NCBI RefSeq assembly: GCF_964340395.1
Contig: NC_135567.1
Span: 9,974,484 to 10,038,483, forward strand
DNA length: 64,000 nucleotides
Direction of reading: 5' to 3'
DNA from: Glandiceps talaboti
Lineage: Eukaryota; Hemichordata; Enteropneusta; Spengelidae
Under the pieces are notes generated by a model, which was not told the DNA's origin, made no database searches, and worked only from the letters and a program-made list of their open reading frames with translations. Numbering within the stretch: position 1 is the first letter of the stretch; each line of letters begins with the position of its first letter. A program made the translations under genes and the position numbers. This document shows positions 12,507-24,431 of the stretch, in pieces.

Positions 12507-13792
12507 CTTCAAAAAACAACACAAAAAAAACCACACATTAATTTGAAGTCCTTTTAAAAATAATCGTAAAAAAGCCATTGTTGATGATGCAGTCCGTGCA
12601 AGTGATTTCAGTTGGGCAATCAATTTCGTTTGTATCATCAAAATAATATGTCAAGCACATGTAAGCTGCAATGTTTTGTCATTGTACCAAGTTTGAGAAA
12701 ATTTGGTTCACTCATGTCCAAATGCTAGATCTGTTGGAAATGATATCATCATGTATAACCGATAGATAATCTTTGTACTTTACCGGAGATGGGCAATGCT
12801 TTCATTATGACAATCTTAGAAGATTATATGCCTGATGGCCATGAATAGCTACAAGCAGTATTAAACAAAAATAAACCTGGTATACGATAGTTTTCTTTTT
12901 GGAATATGTGGCAGCCCAAAATGGGTCGGTTTGTTTGTGTATGTACAACATGTATGCCATGCGCAAATTACTGACTATGGTGAGACATCGAATATGAAAT
13001 ACTAATGATATCACTTCCTGCTTCATTTATCGCATTTGCCCCTGTAAGTTTATAGTCGATTGAAAATCTGACTTGCGGAATGGTAAATAAAACATCCCGC
13101 ATATCTATGTATGAACAGACATGTACATGTGAAAATGTGTTTATTGTGGCGAATATGACTCCATGAACATGCTTCTTTGTGTATGATAGGTACAAGTAAA
13201 TGGCTGTGAGTTTACAAAATGTTTTAAATGTCCCATCGTGATAGTAATACATACTAGTACTCCATGTGTACGTGTAGATGTATGCACTCACTAAATCGCT
13301 AGTACAAACTGACTACGCATTCTTTTTTTATAATTAAATCTAAATGACAAAAGCCATCAAGTTTTTTTTTCTCAACAGCACCGAAATGGAGGAGGTAAGA
13401 AGGATGAATATGGGGGTGGGGGTAATGATGGAAAATCACAAGTATTTTTTAATTATTTTTCATGTTACCAGACTACGATGCATATGTAATGTAAAATTTG
13501 TCAGTCAGTGGGTACAGTATAGTTCAGCTACAATTTAAATTTTGGTCTATGACAGTGTGTGGGACCATATCCTTCTACCCCCATGGTGTGACTATGCTAC
13601 TAGTACTACACTTGTTTTCATACATCAAAGTTTGTTTTGTAAAATCTAACACAATGCATATAAAACAGTTGTTCTTGTAGTGAAATTTTGATGTGTCAAA
13701 ATAACACCATTCAGTTTGTTTACATCTCACATTCTGTTATTGTTCTTTTGGCTGCTCACATCATGATGACAGTGAAATTGTTTAGGTCTTAA

Positions 13793-14690
13793 AGTTAAAG
13801 CCACAACTCCCCTAAAAAAAGATTATGGCTAATCTCTTCAAATGCAAAATTTTCAAACTGACACACACAACACTAGCTACAGGATCTTGTTTTCAGCATT
13901 TTTAAAGCCACAACTCCTTGTGCCTGGCACCATACTTTGCATATGACTGACTGTATGTTTTGGGTAGACAGAAGGTGTCGCCATTAATGACATGCAAATC
14001 ACCCCGTACCTTAGAGCCCAAGGCCTAACTTGGTAACTATAAGTAAGTTGGTAACTTGGAATGGGCCACCCCCTACCTTAGAGCCCCGGTCCTACCTTGG
14101 TAACTAAGTAAGTTGGTAACTTGGAATGGGCCAACCCCTACCTTAGAGCCCCGGTCCTACCTTGGTAACTAAGTAAGTTGGTAACTAGGAAGGGGCCAAC
14201 CCCTACCTTAGAGCCCAAGGGCAGGCCTATCTATGCAATTCCTGATACCCCCCCCCCGGTTTTTCCTTTTTTTGTGTACCATATTTCCGTGTTAGCTCAG
14301 CATCTATATGCCATGTTTTGGAGGAGAACTTGTGGGGACTAGTATATAAACATAACCTATCTGGGTTATTCACATGCAAATGTATACTTGAATAGTCCTG
14401 AATGACACACACTCTAAACAGCTGTTTACAGGAGAATTTGTCTAATTTTGAAAGTTTTGAAATGTTCTATGAAACAAACAGATTGATTTTCGACTAATTT
14501 GTGTATCAAGTTACCATCTTATGACATTCAATGATTCATAAACAATTTGGAAATGCTACATGACCTATGTGCTTCTCTGAGTACAGAAAAAATGCTGAAA
14601 ACAAGACCCTAAATGTAGTGTTGTGTGTCAGTCGGAAAATTTTGCATTTGAAGAGATTAGCCATAGGGGAGTTGTGGCTTTAACAAAGGC
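13793..14690. mobile_element. Non-autonomous element with ~110-bp terminal inverted repeats
   Basis: GTTAAAGCCACAACTCCCCT at 13793 is mirrored by GGGGAGTTGTGGCTTTAAC ending near 14683. The arms include ATGGCTAATCTCTTCAAATG and its complement, and a GCTGAAAACAAGA end. The interior has three to four copies of a ~65-bp TAGAGCCCCGGTCCTACC-type tandem repeat (about 14000-14220). It lies in the intron between transposase exons 3 and 2. Confidence 0.85.
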
Positions 14691-14869
14691 TGCACTATGC
14701 CATTGAAGTGGAAGTGGGTTACAATTCTACAACAGTACCATTACGAATAGGTAAAGCCACTGACACTGTCACAGTCAAGTTGCAGCAAAATTGTTTGTAA
14801 ACATGGCTAATCCCTGTAAAAGAGAAGCAACAGAGATAGATAGGAGCAAGGTAAATCATTCGCTTTCTA

Positions 14870-16130
14870 GACGTTTCAGGACCTGGTCGATTCGGTAACC
14901 TTAATGTTTAGGTTGTCGGTAGTGGTGCAAAACCGTTGTCGAGTAAAGACTATGAAAGTGGTGCAGGGATTCGGATAACGACTATAGTTTTTGCCATGTA
15001 GATCACCGGGAAAAATACAAAACTTAGCGTAACTAAAAAATTATAATTAGAAACTTGGTTGTGCCTTGGAAAAATGAACGAAGCATGAACGAAGTCTTTA
15101 TAGTAATTTTAAATAGATTGTTCACAGGTATACATGTATATGTGTACTGGTTTTTATTTTTTTATTTTTTAGAAAATGTTGACTTGGTGACCATATGTTG
15201 GCAAATCTTTTGATTGTGTATGTATATTATGGGAGAGTGCTAGGGTTAACTTTCGTTAACTATGGTTTTTATAACATCAGACATAATAATAGAAAAGACT
15301 TTTATATATCAATAAATGAAAAACAAAACAAACGGTGAGATGAACTATTACTGTATATGGTCCATGGTGTGAAAAAAATGTTTTCACTGTTTTAGACTTT
15401 GGCGGTGGAGAGTAAAAAAGTTATTTCATAACAAAAATAACAGTAAGACACATTTTGTTTATAAATATATCAAAAACAAAACACTAAATGGTAAGACATC
15501 AAACTTAAGCTCAGTAGGCCCAGTAGTTTTTGAGAAGAAGATTTTTACCAAAATTGCTATCTTTAGAACTCATTTGCATATTAATGACCTGGTCACTTTG
15601 TCTTGAACAAACTTAGATCTGGGCATTGTAAGACACATTTACACCAAATTTCAGCTCTGTAGGCCCAGTAGTTTCGGAGAAGATTTTTAAATCATTTTAA
15701 CCAAAATAGCTATTTTTAGATCTCATTTGCATATTTATGACCAGGTCACTTTGTCTTGAACAAACTGAGATCTGGGCATTGTAAGACACTTTCAAACCAA
15801 ATGTTAGCTCTGTAGGCCCTGTAGTTTCGGAGAAGATTTTTAAAGGAATTTTACTAAAATAGGCTATTTTTAGACCTAATTTGCATATCAATGTCAAATT
15901 CTCTTGCACAAACTTTGATTGGGTCAGTGGAAGACACCTGTACACCAAATTTCAGCTTAGTTGGCCCAGTAATCTTGAAGAAGAAGATCGATATGCAAAA
16001 AGTTGATGGACAGATGAACAACTGTCAAAGGTCAGACATCAACCTACCCCTTCAGCTCCACTGACTGTCGTAGACAACAGAGTTAAAATATGGTACCGAA
16101 TCGACCAGAGCTAAATCGGTCAGGTCCTGA
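14870..16130. mobile_element. Repeat element with short inverted ends and three ~180-bp internal repeats
   Basis: TTTCAGGACCTGGTCGATTC near 14875 is mirrored near 16097-16127 (GAATCGACCAG, then CAGGTCCTGAAAC). Inside, units containing CAGCTCTGTAGGCCCAGTAG and TTTGCATATTTATGACC repeat three times between about 15500 and 15970. No coding capacity is seen. Confidence 0.65.
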
Positions 16131-16324
16131 AACAACCAGTACCCAATCAGTCAGGTTAAAGTTGAAATAGACGGCCTTAGTTGCAATATACCCAAACACA
16201 CACACTGTGGAAGCGAAAAGCCCACGTTTATACTGATGAAGTTCAAATTATCTTTTTAAACATCTGTTGCTGCAATATGCCCTTACCAACAATCCTTCTG
16301 ATTTTAAGACAATATCCACTTTAC

Positions 16325-16424
16325 CTCAGTACTTGTAGATTCTTTGTCTGATTCTTCACCATCACTGTCCGACTCAATATACACCTGATCTTCAATGTAT
16401 AGCTCTGTATGATCCATAGAAATA
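16325..16424 (-). CDS. Transposase exon 2 (acidic linker)
   Basis: A 100-nt exon between TTTCACAG and GTAAAG. It translates in the phase set by exon 1 as an acidic Ser-rich linker (SISMDHTELYIEDQVYIESD onward) and ends at a codon boundary, as exon 3 requires. It is too short for ORF-length detection and was found by splice phase. Confidence 0.75.
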
Positions 16425-16959
16425 CTGTGAAAAAATATAAACTTCAAATTTTACAATTTACACACATACACTTGTACACATTTTGTCAGTTCAGTAGTGC
16501 TACTGCTGGAAATGAAATTTTCAGCGAAGACTGTACTTGCTCCAAGTGACTGAGAAATAATAACAATTGTGTTTTTTTAATAGACAAGATATAGTCATAC
16601 GACTCATTTCATATGAATGTAATGTAGGGAAGTTGAACAGCATCACAGTTTGTAACATATAATTGCTTACAAAGTTACATCTAAAAAAAACTTGCCCAAG
16701 TCTCTAGACTAATTATTCCCACTTTTAAAGAAACAAAAATATCAAAACTGGCATCTTTCTAACTCACCCTTATCAGGATTTATGACAACCACCTTTTAAA
16801 AAATCTGAAAAAATTATGTCACGTAAGGCTACAACCTAGTCGCTACATTGTAACTACGGAAATTTTGAAAAAGACAAAAAAAAATCTGGGCATAGAAATT
16901 GAAAAAGAAGTAGTATAAGAAACATAACAAACGCAAAAAAAAAAAAAATGACCAATGAA

Positions 16960-17715
16960 CTGGTCCCAGTCTAACATCGAACGTACCAGAACAGGTATAA
17001 AGCTGGTCTCATTTAGTCTCAGAATCACATAGTCTCGCGATCATTCTTATGTAGTCTTATGTAGCCTCATCTACCGGCGGTTGGCAAGACAGACTCAATT
17101 ACCTGAAATAACCCCACACACCACAGAGATTCCACTTCGCAACCTTGTGATGGACATTTGAATATGACATGAATATTTAAATTGGAGGTAGCTTTAAAAA
17201 TGGCAAGATACCACAGAGCAACAACTCAGAAATCGCCGGGATTTCAGCCTTTCTGTTCATTTACCTGTCAATTTCGCCTGGTAAAAATGTGACTTCTAAG
17301 CATATTTGTTCTAGCGAGGTGGATTTTTGACTGATCTGAAGTCAATTTATGGCATTTTTTTCAGGATATGAAAATTATAATAGTACTCCTAGTACTTGAT
17401 CAGTCTCAACCCCTTGTCGGTTATTTCCATATGTGACCATTTCGGGGGGGGGGCGTGTTTGGTTGTTCGTTGGTTTGTTGTCGTTTACTCATGTATGTAT
17501 GTACTCATTTGTCAGTTTATTTTGTTTGTTTGTTTACTTGTATGTTTATTTTGTTTTGTTTATATTTGTAAACAGAACTAAATGAGCCTGAGCACCCTGT
17601 GGTCCGGCTATCTTCGTAGCTGAGGCTACACGAGAATGATCGTGAAACTACATGATTCTGAGACTACGAGACCAACTTTATACCCGTCGTACCAGAGACA
17701 TCGACAGGCTGGCTC
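16960..17715. mobile_element. MITE-like inverted repeat in transposase intron 1
   Basis: The left arm GGTATAAAGCTGGTCTC near 16994, then AGTCTCAGAATCA and GATCATTCT, is mirrored by AGAATGATC near 17632, TGATTCTGAGACT and GAGACCAACTTTATACC near 17670. The arms are about 100 bp and imperfect. The middle (17075-17600) shows no gene. The 61-codon frame there is T-rich low complexity. Confidence 0.75.
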
Positions 17716-17794
17716 AATAGAAGGGCATGCGTATGCGACCGCATAAGGACCATGATAAATGTCAATATGTAAGTTCACTATGAACAAGACTCAC

Positions 17795-18102
17795 CTATTA
17801 ATGGCACAACTATTAGCGAAAGACTCCGTACTAGCCTCTGTTGACACATGTGATGTTTCGCCAATGTCGCCATCGCTGATAGTGGCATTATCAGTGCTAG
17901 TGTCACATTCAAGTTCAACTCGTGCGTACTTAGCAAATGAATTGGAATATGCTTGCGTTTGGTTGATAAGCAACTCTGATCTTCGCCATTCGTTCGTACT
18001 GTTGTTATAAAACAGTTTACGGTGTTCATAATACGCTGACTTTTGAAGCAATTGATCACAGTGGCCGCACATTTTTGGTTTATAGAGACGTTTGGTAGCC
18101 AT
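17795..18102 (-). CDS. Transposase exon 1 (N-terminal zinc-finger-like)
   Basis: The ATG at 18102 was chosen because it opens MATKRLYKPKMCGHC, the usual start style of this family. Upstream in-frame codons to 18216 are probably 5' UTR. CGHC with later His residues (YYEHRKLFY) resembles the N-terminal CxxC-HxxxLY module seen in metazoan relatives. The donor at 17794 reads AATAG/GTGAGT. Confidence 0.75.
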
Positions 18103-18245
18103 TGATGTTATTATTCGGACGCATGCGCTAACACAACTGTACCCACAACTCCATGCATACAGGTCTAACAGCATACCTCCATGCGCAGGACACTCCTCCA
18201 GGCGGGGCACCTCCAAGCCCAGGACGCCCCCTAGACGCCCCCTAG
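18103..18245 (-). promoter_or_regulatory. 5' region of the transposase gene, shared with the plus-strand gene
   Basis: Read on the minus strand, GGAGGTGCCCCGCCTGGAGG, AGTGTCCTGCGC and GAGGTATGCT(G)TTAGACC recur almost unchanged on the plus strand at about 20502-20555 and again at 22694-22747, upstream of the plus-strand gene. A CGCATGCGCTA word (NRF1-like) lies near 18119. This is likely a promoter or 5' UTR module. Confidence 0.55.
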
Positions 18246-19439
18246 GAACATGTTCGTGAAATGCTTTCGTTTATCCTTGTGTTCTTTGTGTAACGATACC
18301 GTTCGCAGTGGTACTGTAAGCGTACGTTTATCGTTGTTCTGTCCATCTGCCTTTTTATCGATACTCTTGTTTACCCTTTGTAGGAATTGAAATCATTAGG
18401 TTGTCCTTGTAAACTGTATTTTTTGCTTTTTACTCTTAATTTCCTTATCACGTGTCTCTGTATGTGTTTAAATATATTGCATTTCGTACACTTTTTCTTG
18501 TTTTATTTTGTTGACAGCTAGCTATAAATAAATGCCTAATGGATCATTGACATAACAGTAATAAATTACAATTTATTATAATTACATGTCACTCGATGTA
18601 AGCTTGTAAAAACACAAAACAAAGCCGTAGAAAACAACCTTACGTGCACAACATTGCCACCATTCCGCTATGTGTCATTTCAAACTGAAAATTAGCTCAT
18701 ATTAAAATATAAAACATGTGACATGTAATGTGATCTCATTCGAAGTAGGCCCACGCTTCCAAGTGGAGGGCTTATAAGTACACTATGTACATAACCACCC
18801 AAAAGTTTAGTAAAGGGGGGGCTGGGGGGAGGATTAATATTCTTATAAACATCAAGGAGGTCCCTTGAATACGACTAAAAGAACACTGTGAATACATCTA
18901 AAATAATAATTCCTGGCTACTTATTTAACTAATTGCTACACTCTATGATATCACCATTGTTTAATGTTTTTATTTATTATGCTTCATCACTGGGTATACA
19001 CAAAAAATTGACAAGTACAATGCAGAATAAAATTGAAACAGATCAATAACGTTGCCATTATTTTGTTACGATAACCAGGTATCAAGTCCCAGACGAGTAT
19101 TCCATAGCATTCTTACTTGATTGATTGATTGATTGAAATTAAAAGTAAAATGTGATGAAATAAAACTAAAATAGATTACAAATTTATTTAGAAAACATGC
19201 ATAAATACTTGCTGAGATCATAATTATAAATTCTCACAGTTTCGACAATATTACGGAAAGCTAAATCATTGTCTGTAAATTTGAAACGCACAAGCCTATT
19301 GAAATAGGAGTGAGTGAAAGACCGTGTGAAAAAAACTAAGGTGTCAGAGTTAGATGATAATTCAAAGACCTGGTATTGGGATAGCCTAGTTGAGATGTAT
19401 TTAAATGAACGAACATTTTCCAAGACTGTCTCCAGCCTT
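18246..19439. other. Intergenic, no gene seen
   Basis: AT-rich sequence with a short (TTGA)n run near 19117-19136. A 79-codon minus frame at 19184-19423 has no recognised domain, though its 3' position next to (TTGA)n is reminiscent of a non-LTR 3' end. Confidence 0.4.
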
Positions 19440-20280
19440 GAAATACCTATAATATGATATTACATTAGCACAATTACATTTACCCAGCCAGGAGCTTCTT
19501 ACAATACGATATTAGACTGGTACATTAACATTGACTGAGACCGACCCCACCTGGCGCTACTTACAATAGCATATGCTAGACTAGTATATTAATATTTCCT
19601 GAAACCGTCCCCAAGCTGGAGCTACTTACAATACGTCATTACACTAGCACAATAACATTCTATTTTTATTCCAGGCGGGGCTCGGTTTTTCAGAATAGTT
19701 TTGTTTATACAGCCAGTGTGCAACGGAACAAAGTACAAAGTAATGTTCAGAGCGTAACTTCTAGTACTCTTTTTAAGAAATGGTTGAAAGGATACTTTTA
19801 TGAATTAATGGACCGATGTACGGTGTAAAAGATGACTTCCTTTTTTACTGATTGTTGTTTATTCTCTTGTGAGTTTAATCTGTACTTTTGTAAAATTGAT
19901 TTTGTCTGTTCTATGTGGGACAACAGTGGAAATAAGTTTTTAACTTTTCAGTGTTATCCCAGCACAATAACGTTTATTTTGTTTGTTGTAACTGTTTTCT
20001 CTATAACTGTATACTGAATGTTTATTTTATTGTGCTGAAATAAATCAAATCAAATCAATACCATATTAGACTAGTACGTTAACATTTACCTAGACCGTCC
20101 CCAAGTTGGAGCTACCCACAATACCATATTAGACTAGTATATTAATATTTCCCGAGACCGTCCCCAAGTTGGAGCTACCTACAACCGCATATTAGACTAG
20201 TATATTAACATTTACCGAGACCGTCCCCAAGTTGGAGCTACTTACAACAGCATATTAGACTAGTATATTAACATTTACCA
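19440..20280. repeat. 63-bp satellite array, interrupted
   Basis: Units of about 63 bp read AGCTACTTACAACAGCATAT, TAGACTAGTATATTAACATT and ACCGAGACCGTCCCCAAGTT with variants. Roughly three units lie before 19650 and four after 20056, separated by an inserted retroelement tail. The array continues between the two copies of the downstream duplication. Confidence 0.9.
19655..20056 (+). mobile_element. 5'-truncated non-LTR retroelement 3' end
   Basis: The insert in the satellite encodes STLFKKWLKGYFYELMDRCT near 19765-19825, a polymerase C-terminus of the type that ends CR1/L2-like ORFs. It has an AATAAA-like AAATAAATC end followed by (AAATC)n at 20038-20056, a typical 3' microsatellite tail. 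Satellite units resume immediately after. Confidence 0.65.
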
Positions 20281-22239
20281 CATTTAAAGTGGGCAGTGGA
20301 AAGACATGAACTTGGGTCTGCTGGAGCAACATCTCCTACAAAGCCGAACTTGTTGCTCCAGTTCGTCAAGCTCACGACATACACCGACATCCATCTTCGA
20401 TCTTGTAGTGCATGTGGTGTACTTCCCTGCGCACACGGAGAACGCCATCTATGTTTAAGTTTACATTGAACTGCACATGCGCAAACAATGCGGCCTGCGC
20501 CTGGAGGTGCCCGGCCTGGAGGAGTGTCCTGCGCCGAGAGGTATGCTATTAGACCCTGCTCACTCCATGCGCTGTTTCCTCCAGCTGATCGGTTTTCAGG
20601 ATTCGTAGACAACTTTTACACTGTGACGATTTTCAAGCAGTTTTCACAAGGACGCGACGTTCGTTTCCGGTGTCCACTGTCCTACAGTACTACGATGACA
20701 TCATCAAAAGCCGTAAACACCCCAAGAGCCGTTCTACAGTCAGTGGTTCGGCACACTTCGGAAACGATGCGAGAACATGTCGAACAATAGAGTTGTGAAA
20801 AGGTGACACAGACCTCACTTTGGTCTGAGCAGAGTAGCTAGACTACTGTCTGTGGACGAACACACTCACACCTTGGAACAATGACCGTGCCAGTTTCATG
20901 TTTATTGGCCGAAGTAATGTATACTACACGTCGATTGATAAGCGATCACATTTCGTCGAGCAGTCCTCCACACAGCACAGTTGTCTACTTGCTCTACGCA
21001 TACAGAAAAATACATTCGTTGCTTGTTCTCAAAACACCCCCCTGACCATGCTCAGAAATCGTCGTACTTTGAACTTTACTGCTGGAGAGGTGATCGAAAG
21101 CTGCCTTCTCAGTCCAGTTGAATCCGATACATCGCCTTCTACGTCTACAAGTTCAGGTGAACCGTTGTCGTCAGGCAGTACCAGTAATTTAGACACTAGT
21201 GCTGTATTAAACAAGAGACAACATGGTCGTCGCCAGCAAGTCAGACCCATACCCGAACCAAGCTCAACACCATTATCAGCAACAACAGACAGATCTTCGG
21301 GCTCTAGTTCTATTTCTCAAACACCACTCAACCGCTTGAACTGTTTGCAGGGTCGCCAACAAAGTGTCCAAGGTGTATCATCAGGTAATGTTATTTACGA
21401 TGTCCAGATTTATTGGAACATTTTAACATATGTCTCAAAAAAACTTATCAAATGCATGAAACAATCGTAACAGTTACTTTGATCATAGCTATGATGTAAC
21501 AAAAATCCAAGCTTCCGGAGTCTCGACAAAAAAAGACTGTCAGCCTGTGCATTATCAAGTTTGTGTCATATCGATGTATGCAATAAAGATCATAGTCTTC
21601 CAAAATAAAATTGACTTTGTGGGTTATCCAAGTAATTCAACAATTTGTACCAGTTTTTACTTTGTGTGTGTATCCGTACTGTCGATCTTGTTGTTTTACT
21701 GAAATAAACTATTTATACTAATCTAATGTGGAGATGGCTATGTGACGATAGGGCTATTTGCTTTCCCACGCATCCAGCTCCCCCAAGTTATAACTTCGAG
21801 ACAGTTTGGCTGCATCCGTTTGAAGGTGGGATTAAGTATGGGGATGACAAAGGGTAATTAATCTGTGTATTCGCACATAGATTAACAGGTATTGCTGTAC
21901 AGACAGCGACAAACGACTATATAAACTAAAGTATGTTTTCTATAGTTTTTTTTCACACATTGTCTTTAGATGCTGTTAAAAAGATTGTCTCCCATGTCGT
22001 GGAAAAGATTGATGACTCTGTTGAGCAACTACTAGGAAACCAACAGATGTTTATGGAACACCTGGAGGAAAAAATTGACAAATTAATTTCTGAAAGGGTT
22101 AATAAAGGCATCAGTGATGTAAAAACTGTAAGAACACCAACAGAACTAAGTGTAAGTACTACATCTACTAGTATATCATAGGTTCTGATTTACTAAGTTA
22201 TTGTTCTGTACTGGCACCTCACTAGCCTGTTCACACTAG
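20201..22239. repeat. Tandem duplication, copy 1
   Basis: About 2.04 kb that recurs 2,192 bp further on. All open frames are identical in both copies and every stretch I compared was identical. It contains the promoter-like region, exon 1 (ending 21384) and exon 2 (21970-22151) of the plus-strand gene. It is followed by a fresh satellite run at 22240-22465. Confidence 0.95.
20488..20570 (+). promoter_or_regulatory. 5' module of the plus-strand gene (repeated at 22680-22762)
   Basis: A GC-rich island in AT-rich surroundings with CACATGCGCAAAC and the GGAGGTGCCCGGCCTGGAGG word that also precedes the divergent transposase gene. Open frames across it on both strands are not supported by splice logic. 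It more likely marks a transcription start region. Confidence 0.45.
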
Positions 22240-22465
22240 CTACCTACAACAGCATATTAGACTAGTATATTAACATTTACCGAGACCGTCCCCAAGTTGG
22301 AGCTACTTACAACAGCATATTAGACTAGTATATTAATATTTATTGAGACCGTCCCCAAGTTTGGAGCTACTCACAATACCATATTAGACTAGTAGATTAA
22401 CATTTACCGAGACCGTCCCCAAGTTGGAGCTACTTACAACAGCATATTAGACTAGTATATTAACA
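22240..22465. repeat. 63-bp satellite between duplicate copies
   Basis: Nearly four units of the satellite seen at 19.4-20.3 kb. These units differ from the array before copy 1 more than the duplicated bodies differ from each other. Confidence 0.9.
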
Positions 22466-24431
22466 TTTACCACATTTAAAGTGGGCAGTGGAAAGACATG
22501 AACTTGGGTCTGCTGGAGCAACATCTCCTACAAAGCCGAACTTGTTGCTCCAGTTCGTCAAGCTCACGACATACACCGACATCCATCTTCGATCTTGTAG
22601 TGCATGTGGTGTACTTCCCTGCGCACACGGAGAACGCCATCTATGTTTAAGTTTACATTGAACTGCACATGCGCAAACAATGCGGCCTGCGCCTGGAGGT
22701 GCCCGGCCTGGAGGAGTGTCCTGCGCCGAGAGGTATGCTATTAGACCCTGCTCACTCCATGCGCTGTTTCCTCCAGCTGATCGGTTTTCAGGATTCGTAG
22801 ACAACTTTTACACTGTGACGATTTTCAAGCAGTTTTCACAAGGACGCGACGTTCGTTTCCGGTGTCCACTGTCCTACAGTACTACGATGACATCATCAAA
22901 AGCCGTAAACACCCCAAGAGCCGTTCTACAGTCAGTGGTTCGGCACACTTCGGAAACGATGCGAGAACATGTCGAACAATAGAGTTGTGAAAAGGTGACA
23001 CAGACCTCACTTTGGTCTGAGCAGAGTAGCTAGACTACTGTCTGTGGACGAACACACTCACACCTTGGAACAATGACCGTGCCAGTTTCATGTTTATTGG
23101 CCGAAGTAATGTATACTACACGTCGATTGATAAGCGATCACATTTCGTCGAGCAGTCCTCCACACAGCACAGTTGTCTACTTGCTCTACGCATACAGAAA
23201 AATACATTCGTTGCTTGTTCTCAAAACACCCCCCTGACCATGCTCAGAAATCGTCGTACTTTGAACTTTACTGCTGGAGAGGTGATCGAAAGCTGCCTTC
23301 TCAGTCCAGTTGAATCCGATACATCGCCTTCTACGTCTACAAGTTCAGGTGAACCGTTGTCGTCAGGCAGTACCAGTAATTTAGACACTAGTGCTGTATT
23401 AAACAAGAGACAACATGGTCGTCGCCAGCAAGTCAGACCCATACCCGAACCAAGCTCAACACCATTATCAGCAACAACAGACAGATCTTCGGGCTCTAGT
23501 TCTATTTCTCAAACACCACTCAACCGCTTGAACTGTTTGCAGGGTCGCCAACAAAGTGTCCAAGGTGTATCATCAGGTAATGTTATTTACGATGTCCAGA
23601 TTTATTGGAACATTTTAACATATGTCTCAAAAAAACTTATCAAATGCATGAAACAATCGTAACAGTTACTTTGATCATAGCTATGATGTAACAAAAATCC
23701 AAGCTTCCGGAGTCTCGACAAAAAAAGACTGTCAGCCTGTGCATTATCAAGTTTGTGTCATATCGATGTATGCAATAAAGATCATAGTCTTCCAAAATAA
23801 AATTGACTTTGTGGGTTATCCAAGTAATTCAACAATTTGTACCAGTTTTTACTTTGTGTGTGTATCCGTACTGTCGATCTTGTTGTTTTACTGAAATAAA
23901 CTATTTATACTAATCTAATGTGGAGATGGCTATGTGACGATAGGGCTATTTGCTTTCCCACGCATCCAGCTCCCCCAAGTTATAACTTCGAGACAGTTTG
24001 GCTGCATCCGTTTGAAGGTGGGATTAAGTATGGGGATGACAAAGGGTAATTAATCTGTGTATTCGCACATAGATTAACAGGTATTGCTGTACAGACAGCG
24101 ACAAACGACTATATAAACTAAAGTATGTTTTCTATAGTTTTTTTTCACACATTGTCTTTAGATGCTGTTAAAAAGATTGTCTCCCATGTCGTGGAAAAGA
24201 TTGATGACTCTGTTGAGCAACTACTAGGAAACCAACAGATGTTTATGGAACACCTGGAGGAAAAAATTGACAAATTAATTTCTGAAAGGGTTAATAAAGG
24301 CATCAGTGATGTAAAAACTGTAAGAACACCAACAGAACTAAGTGTAAGTACTACATCTACTAGTATATCATAGGTTCTGATTTACTAAGTTATTGTTCTG
24401 TACTGGCACCTCACTAGCCTGTTCACACTAA
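22393..24431. repeat. Tandem duplication, copy 2
   Basis: Second copy of 20201-22239. It ends at GTTCACACTA, after which unique sequence leads to exon 3 of the plus-strand gene. Its exon 1 ends at 23576 and exon 2 spans 24162-24343. Confidence 0.95.

Larger units (their letters stand above)
8880..18102 (-). pseudogene. EnSpm/CACTA-type transposase gene, four exons, 3' frameshift
   Basis: Exons on the minus strand are 18102-17795, 16424-16325, 12506-11423 and 10460-9058. Their phases match at every junction and together give 964 in-frame codons. The N-terminus has a CxxC...H zinc-finger-like segment (KPKMCGHCDQLLQKSAYYEH) and exon 2 is acidic. Exons 3 and 4 carry the Tnp2-like core: TLNVDWFQPFEHSPYSAGV (first Asp), VGLMPGPKEAKKNINSYLQP, RFHVIDPMHNLLLGTAKH (second Asp) and FWCFSFERYNGILGNYH (Glu). 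This order is that of plant Tnp2/DUF4218 proteins, so a cut-and-paste DDE transposase is likely. The frame stops at 9058, yet a natural C-terminus (YENVNGAEFIPIQRIHSL) continues one frame over to about 8900, so a small indel broke it. Terminal CACTA repeats were not located. Confidence 0.85.

Noticed and set aside
20268-20612. 114-codon minus frame (and its copy at 22460-22804) with Cys residues.
   Set aside because: It overlaps the promoter-like module and satellite and has no recognised domain or splice partner. Identity between copies reflects the duplication, not selection.
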